NCBI GenBank assembly: GCA_046349595.1
Contig: JAXMCA010000001.1
Span: forward strand, 248,001 to 312,000
Direction: 5' to 3'
Length of the DNA stretch: 64,000 nucleotides
Source: JACRLW01 sp046349595
Lineage (GTDB): Bacteria > Planctomycetota > UBA1135 > UBA2386
Part shown: one piece after another, positions 53,460-63,797 of the stretch
Numbering within the stretch: the stretch's first letter is position 1
Layout of the letters: each line of letters starts with the position of its first letter
Program-made: the position numbers and the translations under genes
Notes under the pieces: model-generated
Seen by the model: the letters and a program-made list of their open reading frames with translations, nothing else
Told to the model about the DNA's origin: nothing
Database searches by the model: none

Positions 53460-53940
53460 TGCTCCGCCCGATGGTGCGGCCGTTCCCGATACTGCCCGAG
53501 CGCCTGATCGACGCGGCTGGCCGTCCGTACTTCCTCTGGGACCGTAGGCCGGAGATCGTCGCGTGACGCCATGATTCGAAGGCCGAAGGACCCCAGCAAG
53601 AGAAGCGGTCTGGGCCATCCTGATCGTCGCGCGGCGACGGCGCGGCGACCCTTGGGCGGCGGCAGGGACTGCGACGGGGCCCGGACATGACGCTCGCCGA
53701 GCTCGAGATGAAGCCCCGCGAGGAGACTCGCGAAAGCCGCGCCCGCCCCGTCGGCAAGCCGCCGCGGCAGGAGAAGCCCGGCGACGTGTTCACCTTCGTC
53801 TCCGTCGATCGGAAGTCGCTCACGCGCGCGAGCGAATCGCCCATCGCTGCGAACCGCACCGACACCCTGTTGTTCATCCGGCCGGACGCCAGCCTGCTGG
53901 CGCCCGAGGACGAGGCGCGCGCGGCGGCGCACCGGCCGCG
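53460..53940 (+). pseudogene. probable broken gene interrupted by repeat R3
   Basis: The only gap over 300 bases without a supported gene (53430-53950). One frame reads RPFPILPERLIDAAGRPYFL then WD up to 53542. After 144 bp (48 codons with two stops) the same frame resumes at 53687 as MTLAELEMKPREETRES... and later GDVFTFVSVDRKS, with coding-like third positions to about 53940 but no stop before it enters mqnE antisense. Joined, the two parts resemble a small family I recall with a YFLWD...MTL start and a GKLMRQAKPDDVF-like middle; this match is from memory. The interruption begins with the R3 repeat and is flanked by GGAC on both sides. Confidence 0.35.
53543..53660. repeat. dispersed ~110-bp element, copy R3 (inverted relative to R2)
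   Basis: The reverse complement aligns with R2 (46035-46150); shared blocks include GATCAGGATGGCCCAGACCGC, GCTGGGG and GGCCTTCGAATCATG...CTCCGGCCTA. The inserted stretch extends to 53686, and GGAC occurs at both edges (53539-53542 and 53683-53686), which could be a target duplication or chance. Confidence 0.65.
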
Positions 53941-53950
53941 TGCGGGTCGT

Positions 53951-55093
53951 TCAGCTCGCCGCGCTCTCCTCCAGCACCTCGATCTCCTCGTAGGTGGTGG
54001 TGCGCTGCACCGGCATGTAGCCCGCCTCGCGGATCAGGCGGACCAGGTCGCTCTTGTTCATGCGCTCGGGTGCGGTGGTGCCGGCGTCGTGGGTGATCTT
54101 CTCCTCGGTCACCGTGCCGTCGATGTCGTTGGCGCCGAAGGAGAGCGCGGTCTGCGCGCTCTCGGGAGTGAGCATGATCCAGTAGGCCTTGATGTTCGGG
54201 AAGTTGTCGAGCATCAGGCGGCCGACGGCGATCGAGCGCAGGTCGAGCGCGCCGGTGGTGACGTGCCCGTAGTTCTCGAGGTCGGTGTGGTAGGGCCAGA
54301 AGGCGAGCGGGATGTAGGCCATGAAGCCGCCGCACTCGTCCTGCAACTCGCGCAGCTTGATCAGGTGCGTGACACGCTCCTCGGTGCGCTCGATGTGCCC
54401 GTACAACATCGTCGCGTTCATCTTGAAGCCGTGCTTCTGCACCTTGCGCGCGGTGTCGAGCCACTCCTGCGGGCCGAGCTTCTCGCGGAACACCGCCTTG
54501 TGGACGCGATCGACGAGCACCTCTGCGCCGCCGCCGGGGCAGCTGCCGAGCCCGGCCTCGCGCAGGTCGGCGAAGACCTCGTCCTCCGGCTTCCCCGAGA
54601 TCTTCAGCATGTGGTCGATCTCGACCATGGTGAAGGCCTTCACGTGGATGTCGGGGCGCGCGCGCTTCGCGGCACGCACGACCTCGAGGTAGTAGTCGTA
54701 GCCCATCTTCGGATGGATGCCTGCGACCATGTGCACCTCGGTGGGGGCGAGGTCCTCGTACTCGCGCAGCTTCTTCTCGATGTCGGGTCCGCGCATCAGG
54801 TAGCCGCGCGGCTCGTCCTCCTTGGCGGCGAACGCGCAGAACTTGCACGAGTACTGGCAGATGTTGGTGTAGTTGATGTGCAGGTTGTTGTTGAAGTAGG
54901 CCTTCTTGCCGTGACGGCGCAGGCGCACGCCCTGCGCCATGTGGCCCACCGCGGCGAGGTGCGGCGTCTCGTAGAGGCGCACGCCGTCCTCGAAGGAGAG
55001 GCGCTCGCCGGCCTCGACCTTGTCGTGGATGTCGCACAGTCCGGCGCGCTCGATCAGGGTGCGCGCGAGGACGGGATCGAGACGCTGGCTCAT
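53951..55093 (-). CDS. mqnE: aminofutalosine synthase (radical SAM)
   Basis: A 380-residue radical SAM enzyme of the futalosine menaquinone pathway, making aminofutalosine from 3-[(1-carboxyvinyl)oxy]benzoate and SAM. The cluster motif is in NICQYSCKFCAFAAKEDEPRG (CX3CX2C). Family blocks follow: EVHMVAGIHPKMGYDYYLEV, GSCPGGGAEVLVD, KMNATMLYGHIE and GANDIDGTVTEEKITHDAG. The ATG overlaps the mqnC stop by 4 bp (ATGA). mqnA and mqnD are not in the window. Confidence 0.94.
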   Translation of the reverse strand: MSQRLDPVLARTLIERAGLCDIHDKVEAGERLSFEDGVRLYETPHLAAVGHMAQGVRLRRHGKKAYFNNNLHINYTNICQYSCKFCAFAAKEDEPRGYLMRGPDIEKKLREYEDLAPTEVHMVAGIHPKMGYDYYLEVVRAAKRARPDIHVKAFTMVEIDHMLKISGKPEDEVFADLREAGLGSCPGGGAEVLVDRVHKAVFREKLGPQEWLDTARKVQKHGFKMNATMLYGHIERTEERVTHLIKLRELQDECGGFMAYIPLAFWPYHTDLENYGHVTTGALDLRSIAVGRLMLDNFPNIKAYWIMLTPESAQTALSFGANDIDGTVTEEKITHDAGTTAPERMNKSDLVRLIREAGYMPVQRTTTYEEIEVLEESAAS

Positions 55094-56253
55094 GACGACG
55101 CTCCTTGCGACACGACCGCCTTCTGCCGCGGCGGCTGCCCGAACTTGTCGGTGGGCGGGGTCTCGACCGGCTGGTAGAGCATGTTGCGGCGCTGCGGCGT
55201 GAAGCCGGCGTCCTTGATGTGGCGCTCGATCTCCGCGATCGAGGTCGGGTGCGAACAGCCGGCGCTGCTGACCACGTTCTCCTCGAGCATCGCCGAGCCG
55301 AAGTCGTCGGCGCCCATCGACAGACCGACCTGGCAGGTCTTCATGCCCTGCGTGACGAAGCTCGACTGCAGATGGTCGACGTTGTGCAGGTAGATGCGCG
55401 CGAAGGCGAGCATGCGCAGGTACTCGGCGACGGTCAGCTTGGTGGGGCAGGTCGCCTGCAGCGCGGTGTGCTCGGGCTGGAAGGTCCAGGGGATGAAGGC
55501 GGTGAACACGCCGCACTCGGCCTGCAGCTCGCGCACGCGGGTGAGGTGCTCGACGCGCTCGGCATCGGTCTCCACGGTGCCGAACATCATGGTCGCGGTG
55601 CCGCGCAGTCCGAGCGACGCCGTCTGGCGCATCACCTCGAGCCACTCCTGTGTGGTCGCCTTCTTCGGCGCGATGATCTCGCGCACGCGCTCGACCAGGA
55701 TCTCGGCGCCGCCGCCGGGGATCGAGTCGAGGCCGGCCTGCTTCATGTCGGCGATCACGTCGCGCACCTTGCGCTTCTCCAGCTTGGCGATGTGCGTGAT
55801 CTCCGGCGGCGACATGCCGTGGATCCAGATCACCGGGTAGCGGCGCTTGATCTCGCGGAACAGGTCGCAGAACCAGTCGCTCTTCAGGCGCGGATGGTGA
55901 CCGCCCTGCAGCAGGAGCTGGATGCCGCCCTGCGCGATGGTCTCCTCGATCTTCTGGAAGATCACCTCGCGCGGCAGCACGTAGCCCTCGGCGTCGCCCG
56001 GCGAGCGGTAGAAGGCGCAGAACCCGCAGTCGGTCACGCAGACGTTGGTCGGGTTCAGGTTGCGGTCGACGATGTAGGTGACGACGCGCTGAGGGTTCTT
56101 CCGGTAGCGGATCGCGTCGGCGAGCAGACCGAGTGAGGTCTGGTCGAGTCCGCGGTAGACGAGGAGTCCCTCGTCCGGGGTCAGCGGCTCGCCGCAGAGG
56201 GCCTTCTGGCCGAGTTCGGCGAGCAGCTTGGGGTCGGCGGCGGCGGCGGTCAT
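55090..56253 (-). CDS. mqnC: cyclic dehypoxanthinyl futalosine synthase (radical SAM)
   Basis: 387 residues. Radical SAM motif in NVCVTDCGFCAFYRSPGDAEG (CX3CX2C). Further blocks: LLLQGGHHPRLKSDW, IHGMSPPEITHIAK, DSIPGGGAEILVERVR, ATMMFGTVET and GADDFGSAMLEENVVSSAG. It cyclises dehypoxanthine futalosine, a later step of the same pathway as mqnE, with which it shares a 4-bp overlap. The start at 56253 is 12 nt after a TATCCT element with no Shine-Dalgarno between, so the operon mRNA may be leaderless. It is divergent from glyS. Confidence 0.94.
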   Translation of the reverse strand: MTAAAADPKLLAELGQKALCGEPLTPDEGLLVYRGLDQTSLGLLADAIRYRKNPQRVVTYIVDRNLNPTNVCVTDCGFCAFYRSPGDAEGYVLPREVIFQKIEETIAQGGIQLLLQGGHHPRLKSDWFCDLFREIKRRYPVIWIHGMSPPEITHIAKLEKRKVRDVIADMKQAGLDSIPGGGAEILVERVREIIAPKKATTQEWLEVMRQTASLGLRGTATMMFGTVETDAERVEHLTRVRELQAECGVFTAFIPWTFQPEHTALQATCPTKLTVAEYLRMLAFARIYLHNVDHLQSSFVTQGMKTCQVGLSMGADDFGSAMLEENVVSSAGCSHPTSIAEIERHIKDAGFTPQRRNMLYQPVETPPTDKFGQPPRQKAVVSQGASS

Positions 56254-56265
56254 TGCGGGGGGAGG

Positions 56266-56271
56266 AGGATA
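56266..56271 (-). promoter_or_regulatory. -10-like TATCCT before mqnC
   Basis: TATCCT on the minus strand (56271-56266) is followed by 12 pyrimidine-rich nt and the ATG of mqnC. Confidence 0.42.
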
Positions 56272-56341
56272 GGTGATCGCGGGGCGCCGACAAGCGCGGG
56301 GCGCGCCGGACGCCGTCATGGACGACCGCACCGCGTGCCCG

Positions 56342-56347
56342 TAGCCT
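56342..56347 (+). promoter_or_regulatory. -10-like TAGCCT upstream of glyS
   Basis: TAGCCT ends 27 nt before the glyS ATG. The same hexamer style is seen elsewhere, but here with a normal 5' UTR length. Confidence 0.3.
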
Positions 56348-56374
56348 GCTCGCCCCCCGCACTCCAGGCCAAGC

Positions 56375-57730
56375 ATGTCCCAGCCCCTTCCCGATCTGAT
56401 GGACCGCATCGTGTCGCTGTGCAAGCGGCGCGGCTTCGTGTTCCAGAGCAGCGAGATCTACGGCGGAATCAACTCCTGCTACGACTACGGACCGCTGGGC
56501 GCCGAGCTGAAGCGCAACGTGAAGGAGGCCTGGTGGCGGGCGATGGTCGTCGAGCGCGACGACGTCGTCGGCCTGGACTCGGCGATCATCCAGCACCCCG
56601 AGGTGTGGCGGTCGTCGGGCCACGTCGCCGGCTTCTCCGACCTGCTGGTCGACTGCAAGGTGTGCAAGGGCCGCTTCCGCTACGACCACCTGCCCGACCC
56701 CAAGCAGTGTCCGACCTGCGGTCCGAAGGGCGATCTCACCGAGCCGCGCGCCTTCAACCTGATGTTCGAGACGCACGCCGGTCCGGTGAAGGACTCCGCC
56801 AGCGTGGTCTACCTGCGGCCGGAGACGGCGCAGGGCATCTTCACCAACTTCCTCAACGTCGTGAACAGCGCGCGCATGGCGCCGCCGTTCGGCGTGGCTC
56901 AGATCGGCAAGAGCTTCCGCAACGAGATCACGCCCGGGAACTTCGTGTTCCGCACGCGCGAGTTCGAGCAGATGGAGATGGAGTTCTTCGTGCCGCCGGC
57001 CGAGGAGACCAAGTGGTACGACTACTGGCGCAAGGAGCGCTTCGCCTGGTATTCGCGCTACGGCGTGCGCGCCGAGAACCTGCGGCTGCGTGAGCATGCC
57101 AAGGACGAACTCGCGCACTACTCGTCGGGCTGCACCGACGTGGAGTACCGCTACCCCTTCGGCTGGGGCGAACTCGAGGGCATCGCGATGCGCGGCAGCT
57201 TCGACCTGACCGCACACGCCAAGGGCTCCGGCAAAGACCTGTCCTTCTTCGACGAGGCGACCAAGGCGCGCTTCGTGCCGCACGTCGTCGAGCCGGCCGC
57301 CGGCTGCGATCGCACCGCGATGACCTTCCTGGTCGACGCCTACGACGAGGAGACGATCAACGACGAGGAGAGCGGCAAGTCCGAGACCCGGACGGTGCTG
57401 CACTTCCACCCGTCGATCGCGCCGATCACCGTCGCGCTGTTCCCGCTGGTGAAGAAGGCCGGAATGCCGGAGCGCACCCGCGAGATCCAACGCGAGCTGA
57501 TGGATGCCGGACTGCGCACCTACTTCGACGAGAAGGGCGCGATCGGCCGTCGCTACCGTCGCCAGGACGAGGTCGGCACGCCGTGGTGCGTCACCGTCGA
57601 CGGCCAGACCGTCGAGGGCGACGGCACCGTCACGCTGCGCGACCGCGACTCGATGAAGCAGGAGCGCGTCGCGCCGCGCGAACTCGCGGCGATGCTGCTG
57701 CAGCGCCGCCGCGAGTGGAAGCGCGGGTGA
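56375..57730 (+). CDS. glyS: glycyl-tRNA synthetase (dimeric type)
   Basis: A 451-residue class II synthetase charging tRNA-Gly. Landmarks: KRRGFVFQSSEIYGG, GINSCYDYGPLGAELK, the zinc-ribbon-like insertion CKVCKGRFRYDHLPDPKQCP, YLRPETAQGIF, FGVAQIGKSFRNEITP with FRTREFEQMEMEFFVPP (motif 2), and the motif 3 region EPAAGCDRTAMTFLVDAY. The C-terminal anticodon domain starts LHFHPSIAPITVALFPL. It is the single-chain alpha-2 form rather than the GlyQ/GlyS tetramer. It converges with 57735-59108, 4 bp apart. Confidence 0.96.
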   Translation: MSQPLPDLMDRIVSLCKRRGFVFQSSEIYGGINSCYDYGPLGAELKRNVKEAWWRAMVVERDDVVGLDSAIIQHPEVWRSSGHVAGFSDLLVDCKVCKGRFRYDHLPDPKQCPTCGPKGDLTEPRAFNLMFETHAGPVKDSASVVYLRPETAQGIFTNFLNVVNSARMAPPFGVAQIGKSFRNEITPGNFVFRTREFEQMEMEFFVPPAEETKWYDYWRKERFAWYSRYGVRAENLRLREHAKDELAHYSSGCTDVEYRYPFGWGELEGIAMRGSFDLTAHAKGSGKDLSFFDEATKARFVPHVVEPAAGCDRTAMTFLVDAYDEETINDEESGKSETRTVLHFHPSIAPITVALFPLVKKAGMPERTREIQRELMDAGLRTYFDEKGAIGRRYRRQDEVGTPWCVTVDGQTVEGDGTVTLRDRDSMKQERVAPRELAAMLLQRRREWKRG

Positions 57731-57734
57731 GCGC

Positions 57735-59108
57735 TCAGTTGCGCATCGAGCGCAACTTGGCGATCGCGCCGAGCACGTTCTTGGTCGGCGCCTGACGGCT
57801 GCCCGCGATCTTCGCCGGCACGTCGTCTCCTCCCGCTGCGGGCGTCGCGCTCTGCGGTGCGGTTTGCGCGGGTGCCTGCGGGGCGGCTGCCTGGGGCGCC
57901 GGCTCGTGCGCGCGCGGTTCCGCGTGCGCGTGCGCTGCGGGAGCGCGCGCTCCGAGCCTCGCCACCGACGTGGCGAGTCCCTGCACCTCGGTCTGGACCC
58001 GCGACAGGGTCGCTTCGATCTGGTGCAGCGTGGTGTGACCCTGGGTCACCGTCTGCTTGTGCTCCGAAGCGCGTTGCTCGACGGCGTGCACCACCCGCTC
58101 CGCCGCGTCGGTGACGGTGCGGCGCGACTCCTCCTGGGTGTTGCGCAACGACTGCAGCACCTCGAGCTGACAGTCCTCGACCGCGCTGCCGGTCTGGCGG
58201 ATGCCTTCGCGCAGCGACTCGCCGGACTTGCCGACGCTCTCGATCACTTCCTTCGCGGACTGACGCAGCGAGGTCAGCACCTCGACCGTCTTGTCGCGCA
58301 CCGCTTCGATCGCGCGCGTCACCGGCGAGAGATCCTCGCGCGAGATCGCCTCGGCGGAGTTGAGCTGCGCCACGACCGACTGGAAGCGCTGGTCGATGTC
58401 GCCGACGTCCTGGAGGCGATTGCTGAGCTCGGCGACCTGGTTGCTGATCTCGAGCAGAGGCGTGCCGTAGAGCTTGGTCGCGCGCGTCAGGTTGGCGATC
58501 TTCTCGTCGAGGCGGTCGAACTCGACCTTGAGTGCCGGGAAGTCGCTGCTGGTGCCCTGCACGGCGGCTTCCCGCGGCTGGTCGGAGATCGACTGGCGCA
58601 GGCGACGCTCGAGCGCAGCATTGCGCCGCGCCTGCGCCGCGCTCGTCCGCGCCAGCGAGTTCTTGATCGATCCGACCGCGATCAGGGCCAGGCCGCACAG
58701 CAGCAAGGTCGACGCGCCGAGTCCCGCGGCGGCGAGCCGTGCGAGGATCTCGGCCGTCGGGCCGGTCAGGGTGGCGGATGCGGCACCGAGTCCCACACCG
58801 AGCACCAGCACCACCATTCCGATCGGCGTGGCGGTGCTGCGCGGGGCGTCGGTCTCGGCTTCGGGGGTGGCGTCGTCGGGTGCGACGTAGCCGGCCTCCT
58901 CCGCGTACGCCGGCTCTTCCGCCGTCTCCGCGGTGGGCTCGTCCATCAATTCCTCGATTCCGGCGGGGGAGTCCTGAGGAACGAGTTCGGCCCAGTTCTC
59001 GGTCTGATCGACGTCTTCCTGCGCTGCAGGCTCGGCTGCCTGGCGGAAGAAGGAACTCGTCAACCGGGTCGACTCGGACTCGGCTGGGGTGTGCTGAGGC
59101 TTGCGCAT
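57735..59108 (-). CDS. membrane protein with long coiled coil, unknown function
   Basis: 457 residues, not recognised. The acidic, disordered N-terminus of about 95 residues (Glu/Ala/Pro-rich) precedes two adjacent membrane segments (TPIGMVVLVLGVGLGAASAT and AAAGLGASTLLLCGLALIAV). A coiled-coil region of about 230 residues follows, with regular hydrophobic heptads (VEFDRLDEKIANLTRATKL; GHTTLHQIEATLSRVQTEVQ), then an Ala/Pro/His-rich linker and a basic C-terminus (VLGAIAKLRSMRN). It resembles chemoreceptor-like or apolipoprotein-like coiled coils without a signalling tip. The start at 59108 is the first Met of the acidic region. ptsI is divergent from it, 100 bp away. Confidence 0.65.
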   Translation of the reverse strand: MRKPQHTPAESESTRLTSSFFRQAAEPAAQEDVDQTENWAELVPQDSPAGIEELMDEPTAETAEEPAYAEEAGYVAPDDATPEAETDAPRSTATPIGMVVLVLGVGLGAASATLTGPTAEILARLAAAGLGASTLLLCGLALIAVGSIKNSLARTSAAQARRNAALERRLRQSISDQPREAAVQGTSSDFPALKVEFDRLDEKIANLTRATKLYGTPLLEISNQVAELSNRLQDVGDIDQRFQSVVAQLNSAEAISREDLSPVTRAIEAVRDKTVEVLTSLRQSAKEVIESVGKSGESLREGIRQTGSAVEDCQLEVLQSLRNTQEESRRTVTDAAERVVHAVEQRASEHKQTVTQGHTTLHQIEATLSRVQTEVQGLATSVARLGARAPAAHAHAEPRAHEPAPQAAAPQAPAQTAPQSATPAAGGDDVPAKIAGSRQAPTKNVLGAIAKLRSMRN

Positions 59109-59207
59109 CTTCTTTCGGTCCCGATCGTCGACCTCTTCGTCCGGGTGCCGGTCCCGGCCTGAACCCCGAGTTGCAATCCTGGCCGCAGGGCGCGAAAACC
59201 CCGCGCG

Positions 59208-60959
<1,752 letters not shown>

Positions 60960-60962
60960 GGC

Positions 60963-61643
60963 CTGGCGCAGCGACGCGGAGCCTGGTCGAGCCCCGAACT
61001 CGCACGCCTGCGCGAGCTGTTCCCGCGCACGTCCACGGTCCGGCTGGCGCGATTGCTCGGTCGGTCGGTCGCGACGGTGAGCGCGCGTGGGCTCGCCATG
61101 TTCCGCGGGGCTCGCCGCCAGGGACCCTTCTCCGCCGACGACGATCGGGTGTTGCGCGAGGCGATCGGCGTGCACGACCTGCGCACCATCGCGGTGCTTC
61201 TCGGGCGTGGCGTCGTCGAGTTGCGTCGACGCGTCCGCGCCCTGCGGGCAGAGGTACGCACCGGACCCTGGTCGGCCGCGGAGTCCCGCGAACTCCGCCG
61301 TCGCTTCGGCACGCGGAGCCTGTCGGATCTCGCCACGATGCTCGCAAGGAGCGAGGACGACATCGCGGCCCGCGCCGCCGAACTCTGTCTCGGTCGTGAC
61401 AAGGCCGCGCGCGATCCGTCGGACGCACCGCTGCGGATGCCGCGCTGGACGGCGGCGGAGATCAAGCGGCTGCGGCAGATCTACCCACGCACCGACAGCA
61501 TCGAGGTGGCGCGTGCCCTGGGACGCAGCGTGTCGAGCGTGCGGAACAAGGCGTCGCAGCTCGGCTTGGGGAAGGGTGTCGCCGCCTTGGCCGCAATGGG
61601 TAGGCGCAATGTCGGACTGCGCCACAGCCGCCAGGATCCCTGA
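60963..61643 (+). CDS. four-repeat SANT/Myb-like protein, probable CTG start
   Basis: 226 residues if read from CTG at 60963. Four tandem SANT/Myb-like units, each with the aromatic start and helix pattern: residues 7-46 (AWSSPELARLRELFPRTSTV), 54-95 (GPFSADDDRVLREAIGVHDL), 101-145 (GPWSAAESRELRRRFGTRSL) and about 160-202 (PRWTAAEIKRLRQIYPRTDS). Each ends in a GRSV-type recognition helix. Such units bind DNA. The first ATG/GTG/TTG (TTG 61053) would cut away most of repeat 1, whereas CTG 60963 keeps it and lies 8 nt after AAGGAG. The next upstream codons hold the ptsI stop in the same frame. Target unknown. Confidence 0.7.
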   Translation: MAQRRGAWSSPELARLRELFPRTSTVRLARLLGRSVATVSARGLAMFRGARRQGPFSADDDRVLREAIGVHDLRTIAVLLGRGVVELRRRVRALRAEVRTGPWSAAESRELRRRFGTRSLSDLATMLARSEDDIAARAAELCLGRDKAARDPSDAPLRMPRWTAAEIKRLRQIYPRTDSIEVARALGRSVSSVRNKASQLGLGKGVAALAAMGRRNVGLRHSRQDP

Positions 61644-61785
61644 CACCGCGGGGCCCGTGGCACGATGCTGCAAGGGCGTCGGGAGCGGGGATTCCGACTC
61701 AACTTCCTCGCGGCGCTGGTCGAAAACTCCGCAGACGTGGTGACCGTGCTGCGCACGGGCCCTGCACCTGGATCACGGAGCTGTC

Positions 61786-62178
61786 ATGGAGATCGTCGGA
61801 CGGAAGAGCGAAGGCCTGTCGGTCACGGTCCTGCACGAGGACAAGACCTGCATCATCTCCTTCCACGACCGAAGCCTGAACTTCTACGTCACCGACTCGC
61901 TCAAGGAGACGCTCAAGGAGACGGTCGCGCAGAAGATCGACGAGGGCATCCGTCATTTCGTGCTCGACCTGGAGCAGGTGAAGATCATCGACTCCTGCGG
62001 AGTCGGGCTGGTGATCGTCGCCAACAACGTCACGGCGTCGCGCCAGGCCAAGCTGTACCTGTGCAACGTGAAGCCCTTCATCATCAAGATCTTCGAGATC
62101 ATGCGGATCTCGAAGCACCTCGCGATCTTCCAGACGGAGGACGAGGTCCTGGACGTGATCAAGGGCGCTCCGAAGTGA
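61786..62178 (+). CDS. STAS-domain anti-sigma factor antagonist-like protein
   Basis: 130 residues. A STAS fold: N-terminal strand CIISFHDRSLNFYVTDSLKE, then HFVLDLEQVKIIDSCGVGLVIVANN. In SpoIIAA-like proteins the phosphorylated Ser lies in DSSG; here the sequence is DSCG, with Ser about 70 kept and Cys at 71. They act by partner switching with a kinase/anti-sigma protein, which is not seen in the window. A GGAG site is 6 nt before the ATG. Downstream are a PAS histidine kinase (48-bp gap) and a CheY-like protein, so a signalling cluster is likely. Confidence 0.8.
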   Translation: MEIVGRKSEGLSVTVLHEDKTCIISFHDRSLNFYVTDSLKETLKETVAQKIDEGIRHFVLDLEQVKIIDSCGVGLVIVANNVTASRQAKLYLCNVKPFIIKIFEIMRISKHLAIFQTEDEVLDVIKGAPK

Positions 62179-62226
62179 GCGTCGGCCGGACACCGGCCCC
62201 ATTCCCGATCCGGCTCGAAGCGCGCC

Positions 62227-63423
62227 ATGGACAGTCTGACGCACGCGACGCGACAGGCCATCGACGACGTGCGCAACGCGTCGCCGGCCGGCGCGCTGAC
62301 CGATGAGCGCTTGCACGGCGAGCTGTGTGCCGCCTTCGACGGAGTGGTCGTGCTCGATTCCGACGGAGCGGTCCTGCGCCTGAGCCCGGCGGCCGAGGAG
62401 CTGCTGGAACTCCGCGCGATGGCGGTGCTCGGCAATCCACTGGCCGACGCGAGCGGAGGCGAGTTGCTCACCGCCCTGGTCGCCGAACTCGCGGCAGTGG
62501 GAGCATCGCGTTCCGTCAACCGGGTCGTCGAAGTGCGCCGCACCCTCGACCGTCCGCTCTCGTTCGTGCGCGTGCGCAGCCGTCCGACCCGTGACGCCGC
62601 CGGGCGTGCGGCCGGAACCTACGTCACGCTCAGGGACGTGACGGTCGAGCACAAGACCGACGAGCTCCGCAACCGCTACCTGTCGATCGTGGCGCACGAG
62701 CTGCGCACGCCGCTGACCGGCATCAAGACCTTCGCGACGCTGATGGCGAAGGGCTCGCTCGGACCGCTGTCGGAGCCGCAGGCCACGGTGATGGCGTCGA
62801 TCAAGGAGCAGATCCTCCGCCTCGAGCACCAGATCGACAAGCTCGTGCACCTCGGCAACCTGGACTCGCAGGAGTTCGCGCAGGACCTCGGCACCTTCGA
62901 TCTCGGCGAACTCGTGCGCCAGTCGGTCCGCTCCTTCGAGCGCGCTGCGGGCGATCGCCGCATCGACCTGCGACTCGACCTCCCCGGCTCCGCGTTGTCG
63001 GTCCGCGGGGATCGCGCGCAGTTGCGCCGGGCGCTCCAGGCGCTCGTCGAGAACGCCGTCAAGTTCTCGCGCGATGGAGGTGTGGTCGACGTCGCCCTCG
63101 CCACCTTCGGAGAGCGTCAGGTCGAGGTCAGCGTGGCGGACCAGGGCGTCGGCATCGATCCGCGCTATCACGCCCGCATCTTCGAGAAGTTCTTCCAGGT
63201 CGAGGACCCGCTCACACGGCATCACGGCGGATCCGGGCTTGGATTGTTCTTCGTCAAGAGCATCGTCGAGGCGCACGGCAGTGCGGTGCGGGTCGACAGC
63301 CGTCTCGGATCGGGAGCGCGCTTCAGCTTCGTCCTGGGTCGGGTCGATGAGGGACCCGGCATGCGCGACGGCGGCGACGGCGTCACGTCACCCGCCACCG
63401 ATGAGGATGCATCCCATGGATAG
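62227..63423 (+). CDS. PAS-domain sensor histidine kinase, cytoplasmic
   Basis: 398 residues, no membrane segments. The PAS domain (about 30-140) includes FDGVVVLDSDGAVLRLSPAA and ends GTYVTLRDVTVEHK. HisKA: LSIVAHELRTPLTGIKTF, His about 157. HATPase_c: N box ALVENAVKFSRDG, G1 DQGVGIDPRY, F box FEKFFQVED and G2 GGSGLGLFFVKSIVE. The stop overlaps the following CheY-like gene by 8 bp, so the pair is a natural two-component unit. The PAS domain presumably senses an intracellular signal (inference). Confidence 0.92.
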   Translation: MDSLTHATRQAIDDVRNASPAGALTDERLHGELCAAFDGVVVLDSDGAVLRLSPAAEELLELRAMAVLGNPLADASGGELLTALVAELAAVGASRSVNRVVEVRRTLDRPLSFVRVRSRPTRDAAGRAAGTYVTLRDVTVEHKTDELRNRYLSIVAHELRTPLTGIKTFATLMAKGSLGPLSEPQATVMASIKEQILRLEHQIDKLVHLGNLDSQEFAQDLGTFDLGELVRQSVRSFERAAGDRRIDLRLDLPGSALSVRGDRAQLRRALQALVENAVKFSRDGGVVDVALATFGERQVEVSVADQGVGIDPRYHARIFEKFFQVEDPLTRHHGGSGLGLFFVKSIVEAHGSAVRVDSRLGSGARFSFVLGRVDEGPGMRDGGDGVTSPATDEDASHG

Positions 63424-63790
63424 AACGGTCCTGATCATCGAGGACGAGAAGCTGATCATCGTCTCGACGCAGATGGTGCTCGAAGCCGCCGGCTTCCGGG
63501 TCGAGTCTGCGGTCAACGGCGAGGAAGGCATCCAGAAGGCCCGCGCGGCCCGTCCCGACCTGATCCTGCTCGACATCATGATGCCGGGAATCGACGGCTG
63601 GGAGACCCTGACGCGTCTCAAGCGCGACCCGGAGACCTCCGGGATCCCGGTGATCGTGTTCACGGCACGTGAGCACGCACGCGGTCACCAGAAGTCGACG
63701 GAGATGGGTGCAGCGGACTACTTCCGCAAGCCCTTCGAGCCGGACGAGCTGATCGAACTGGTCGAGAAGCACATCGGTCAGAGCGTCTGA
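63416..63790 (+). CDS. single-domain (CheY-like) response regulator
   Basis: 124 residues, receiver domain only. Acidic pocket IIEDEKL, phospho-acceptor Asp about 53 in LILLDIMMPGIDGWE, Thr in IVFTAREH and Lys in YFRKPFEP. It has no output domain, so it must act by binding a partner. The ATG overlaps the kinase stop by 8 bp and follows GAGGA by 8 nt. Convergent with the partial gene at the right edge. Confidence 0.92.
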   Translation: MDRTVLIIEDEKLIIVSTQMVLEAAGFRVESAVNGEEGIQKARAARPDLILLDIMMPGIDGWETLTRLKRDPETSGIPVIVFTAREHARGHQKSTEMGAADYFRKPFEPDELIELVEKHIGQSV

Positions 63791-63797
63791 CCTGCAG

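Noticed and set aside
53413..53877. Minus-strand frame of about 154 codons in the 53.4-53.9 kb gap
   Set aside because: Ser/Arg-rich translation typical of an antisense shadow; the plus-strand frame has better codon third positions.
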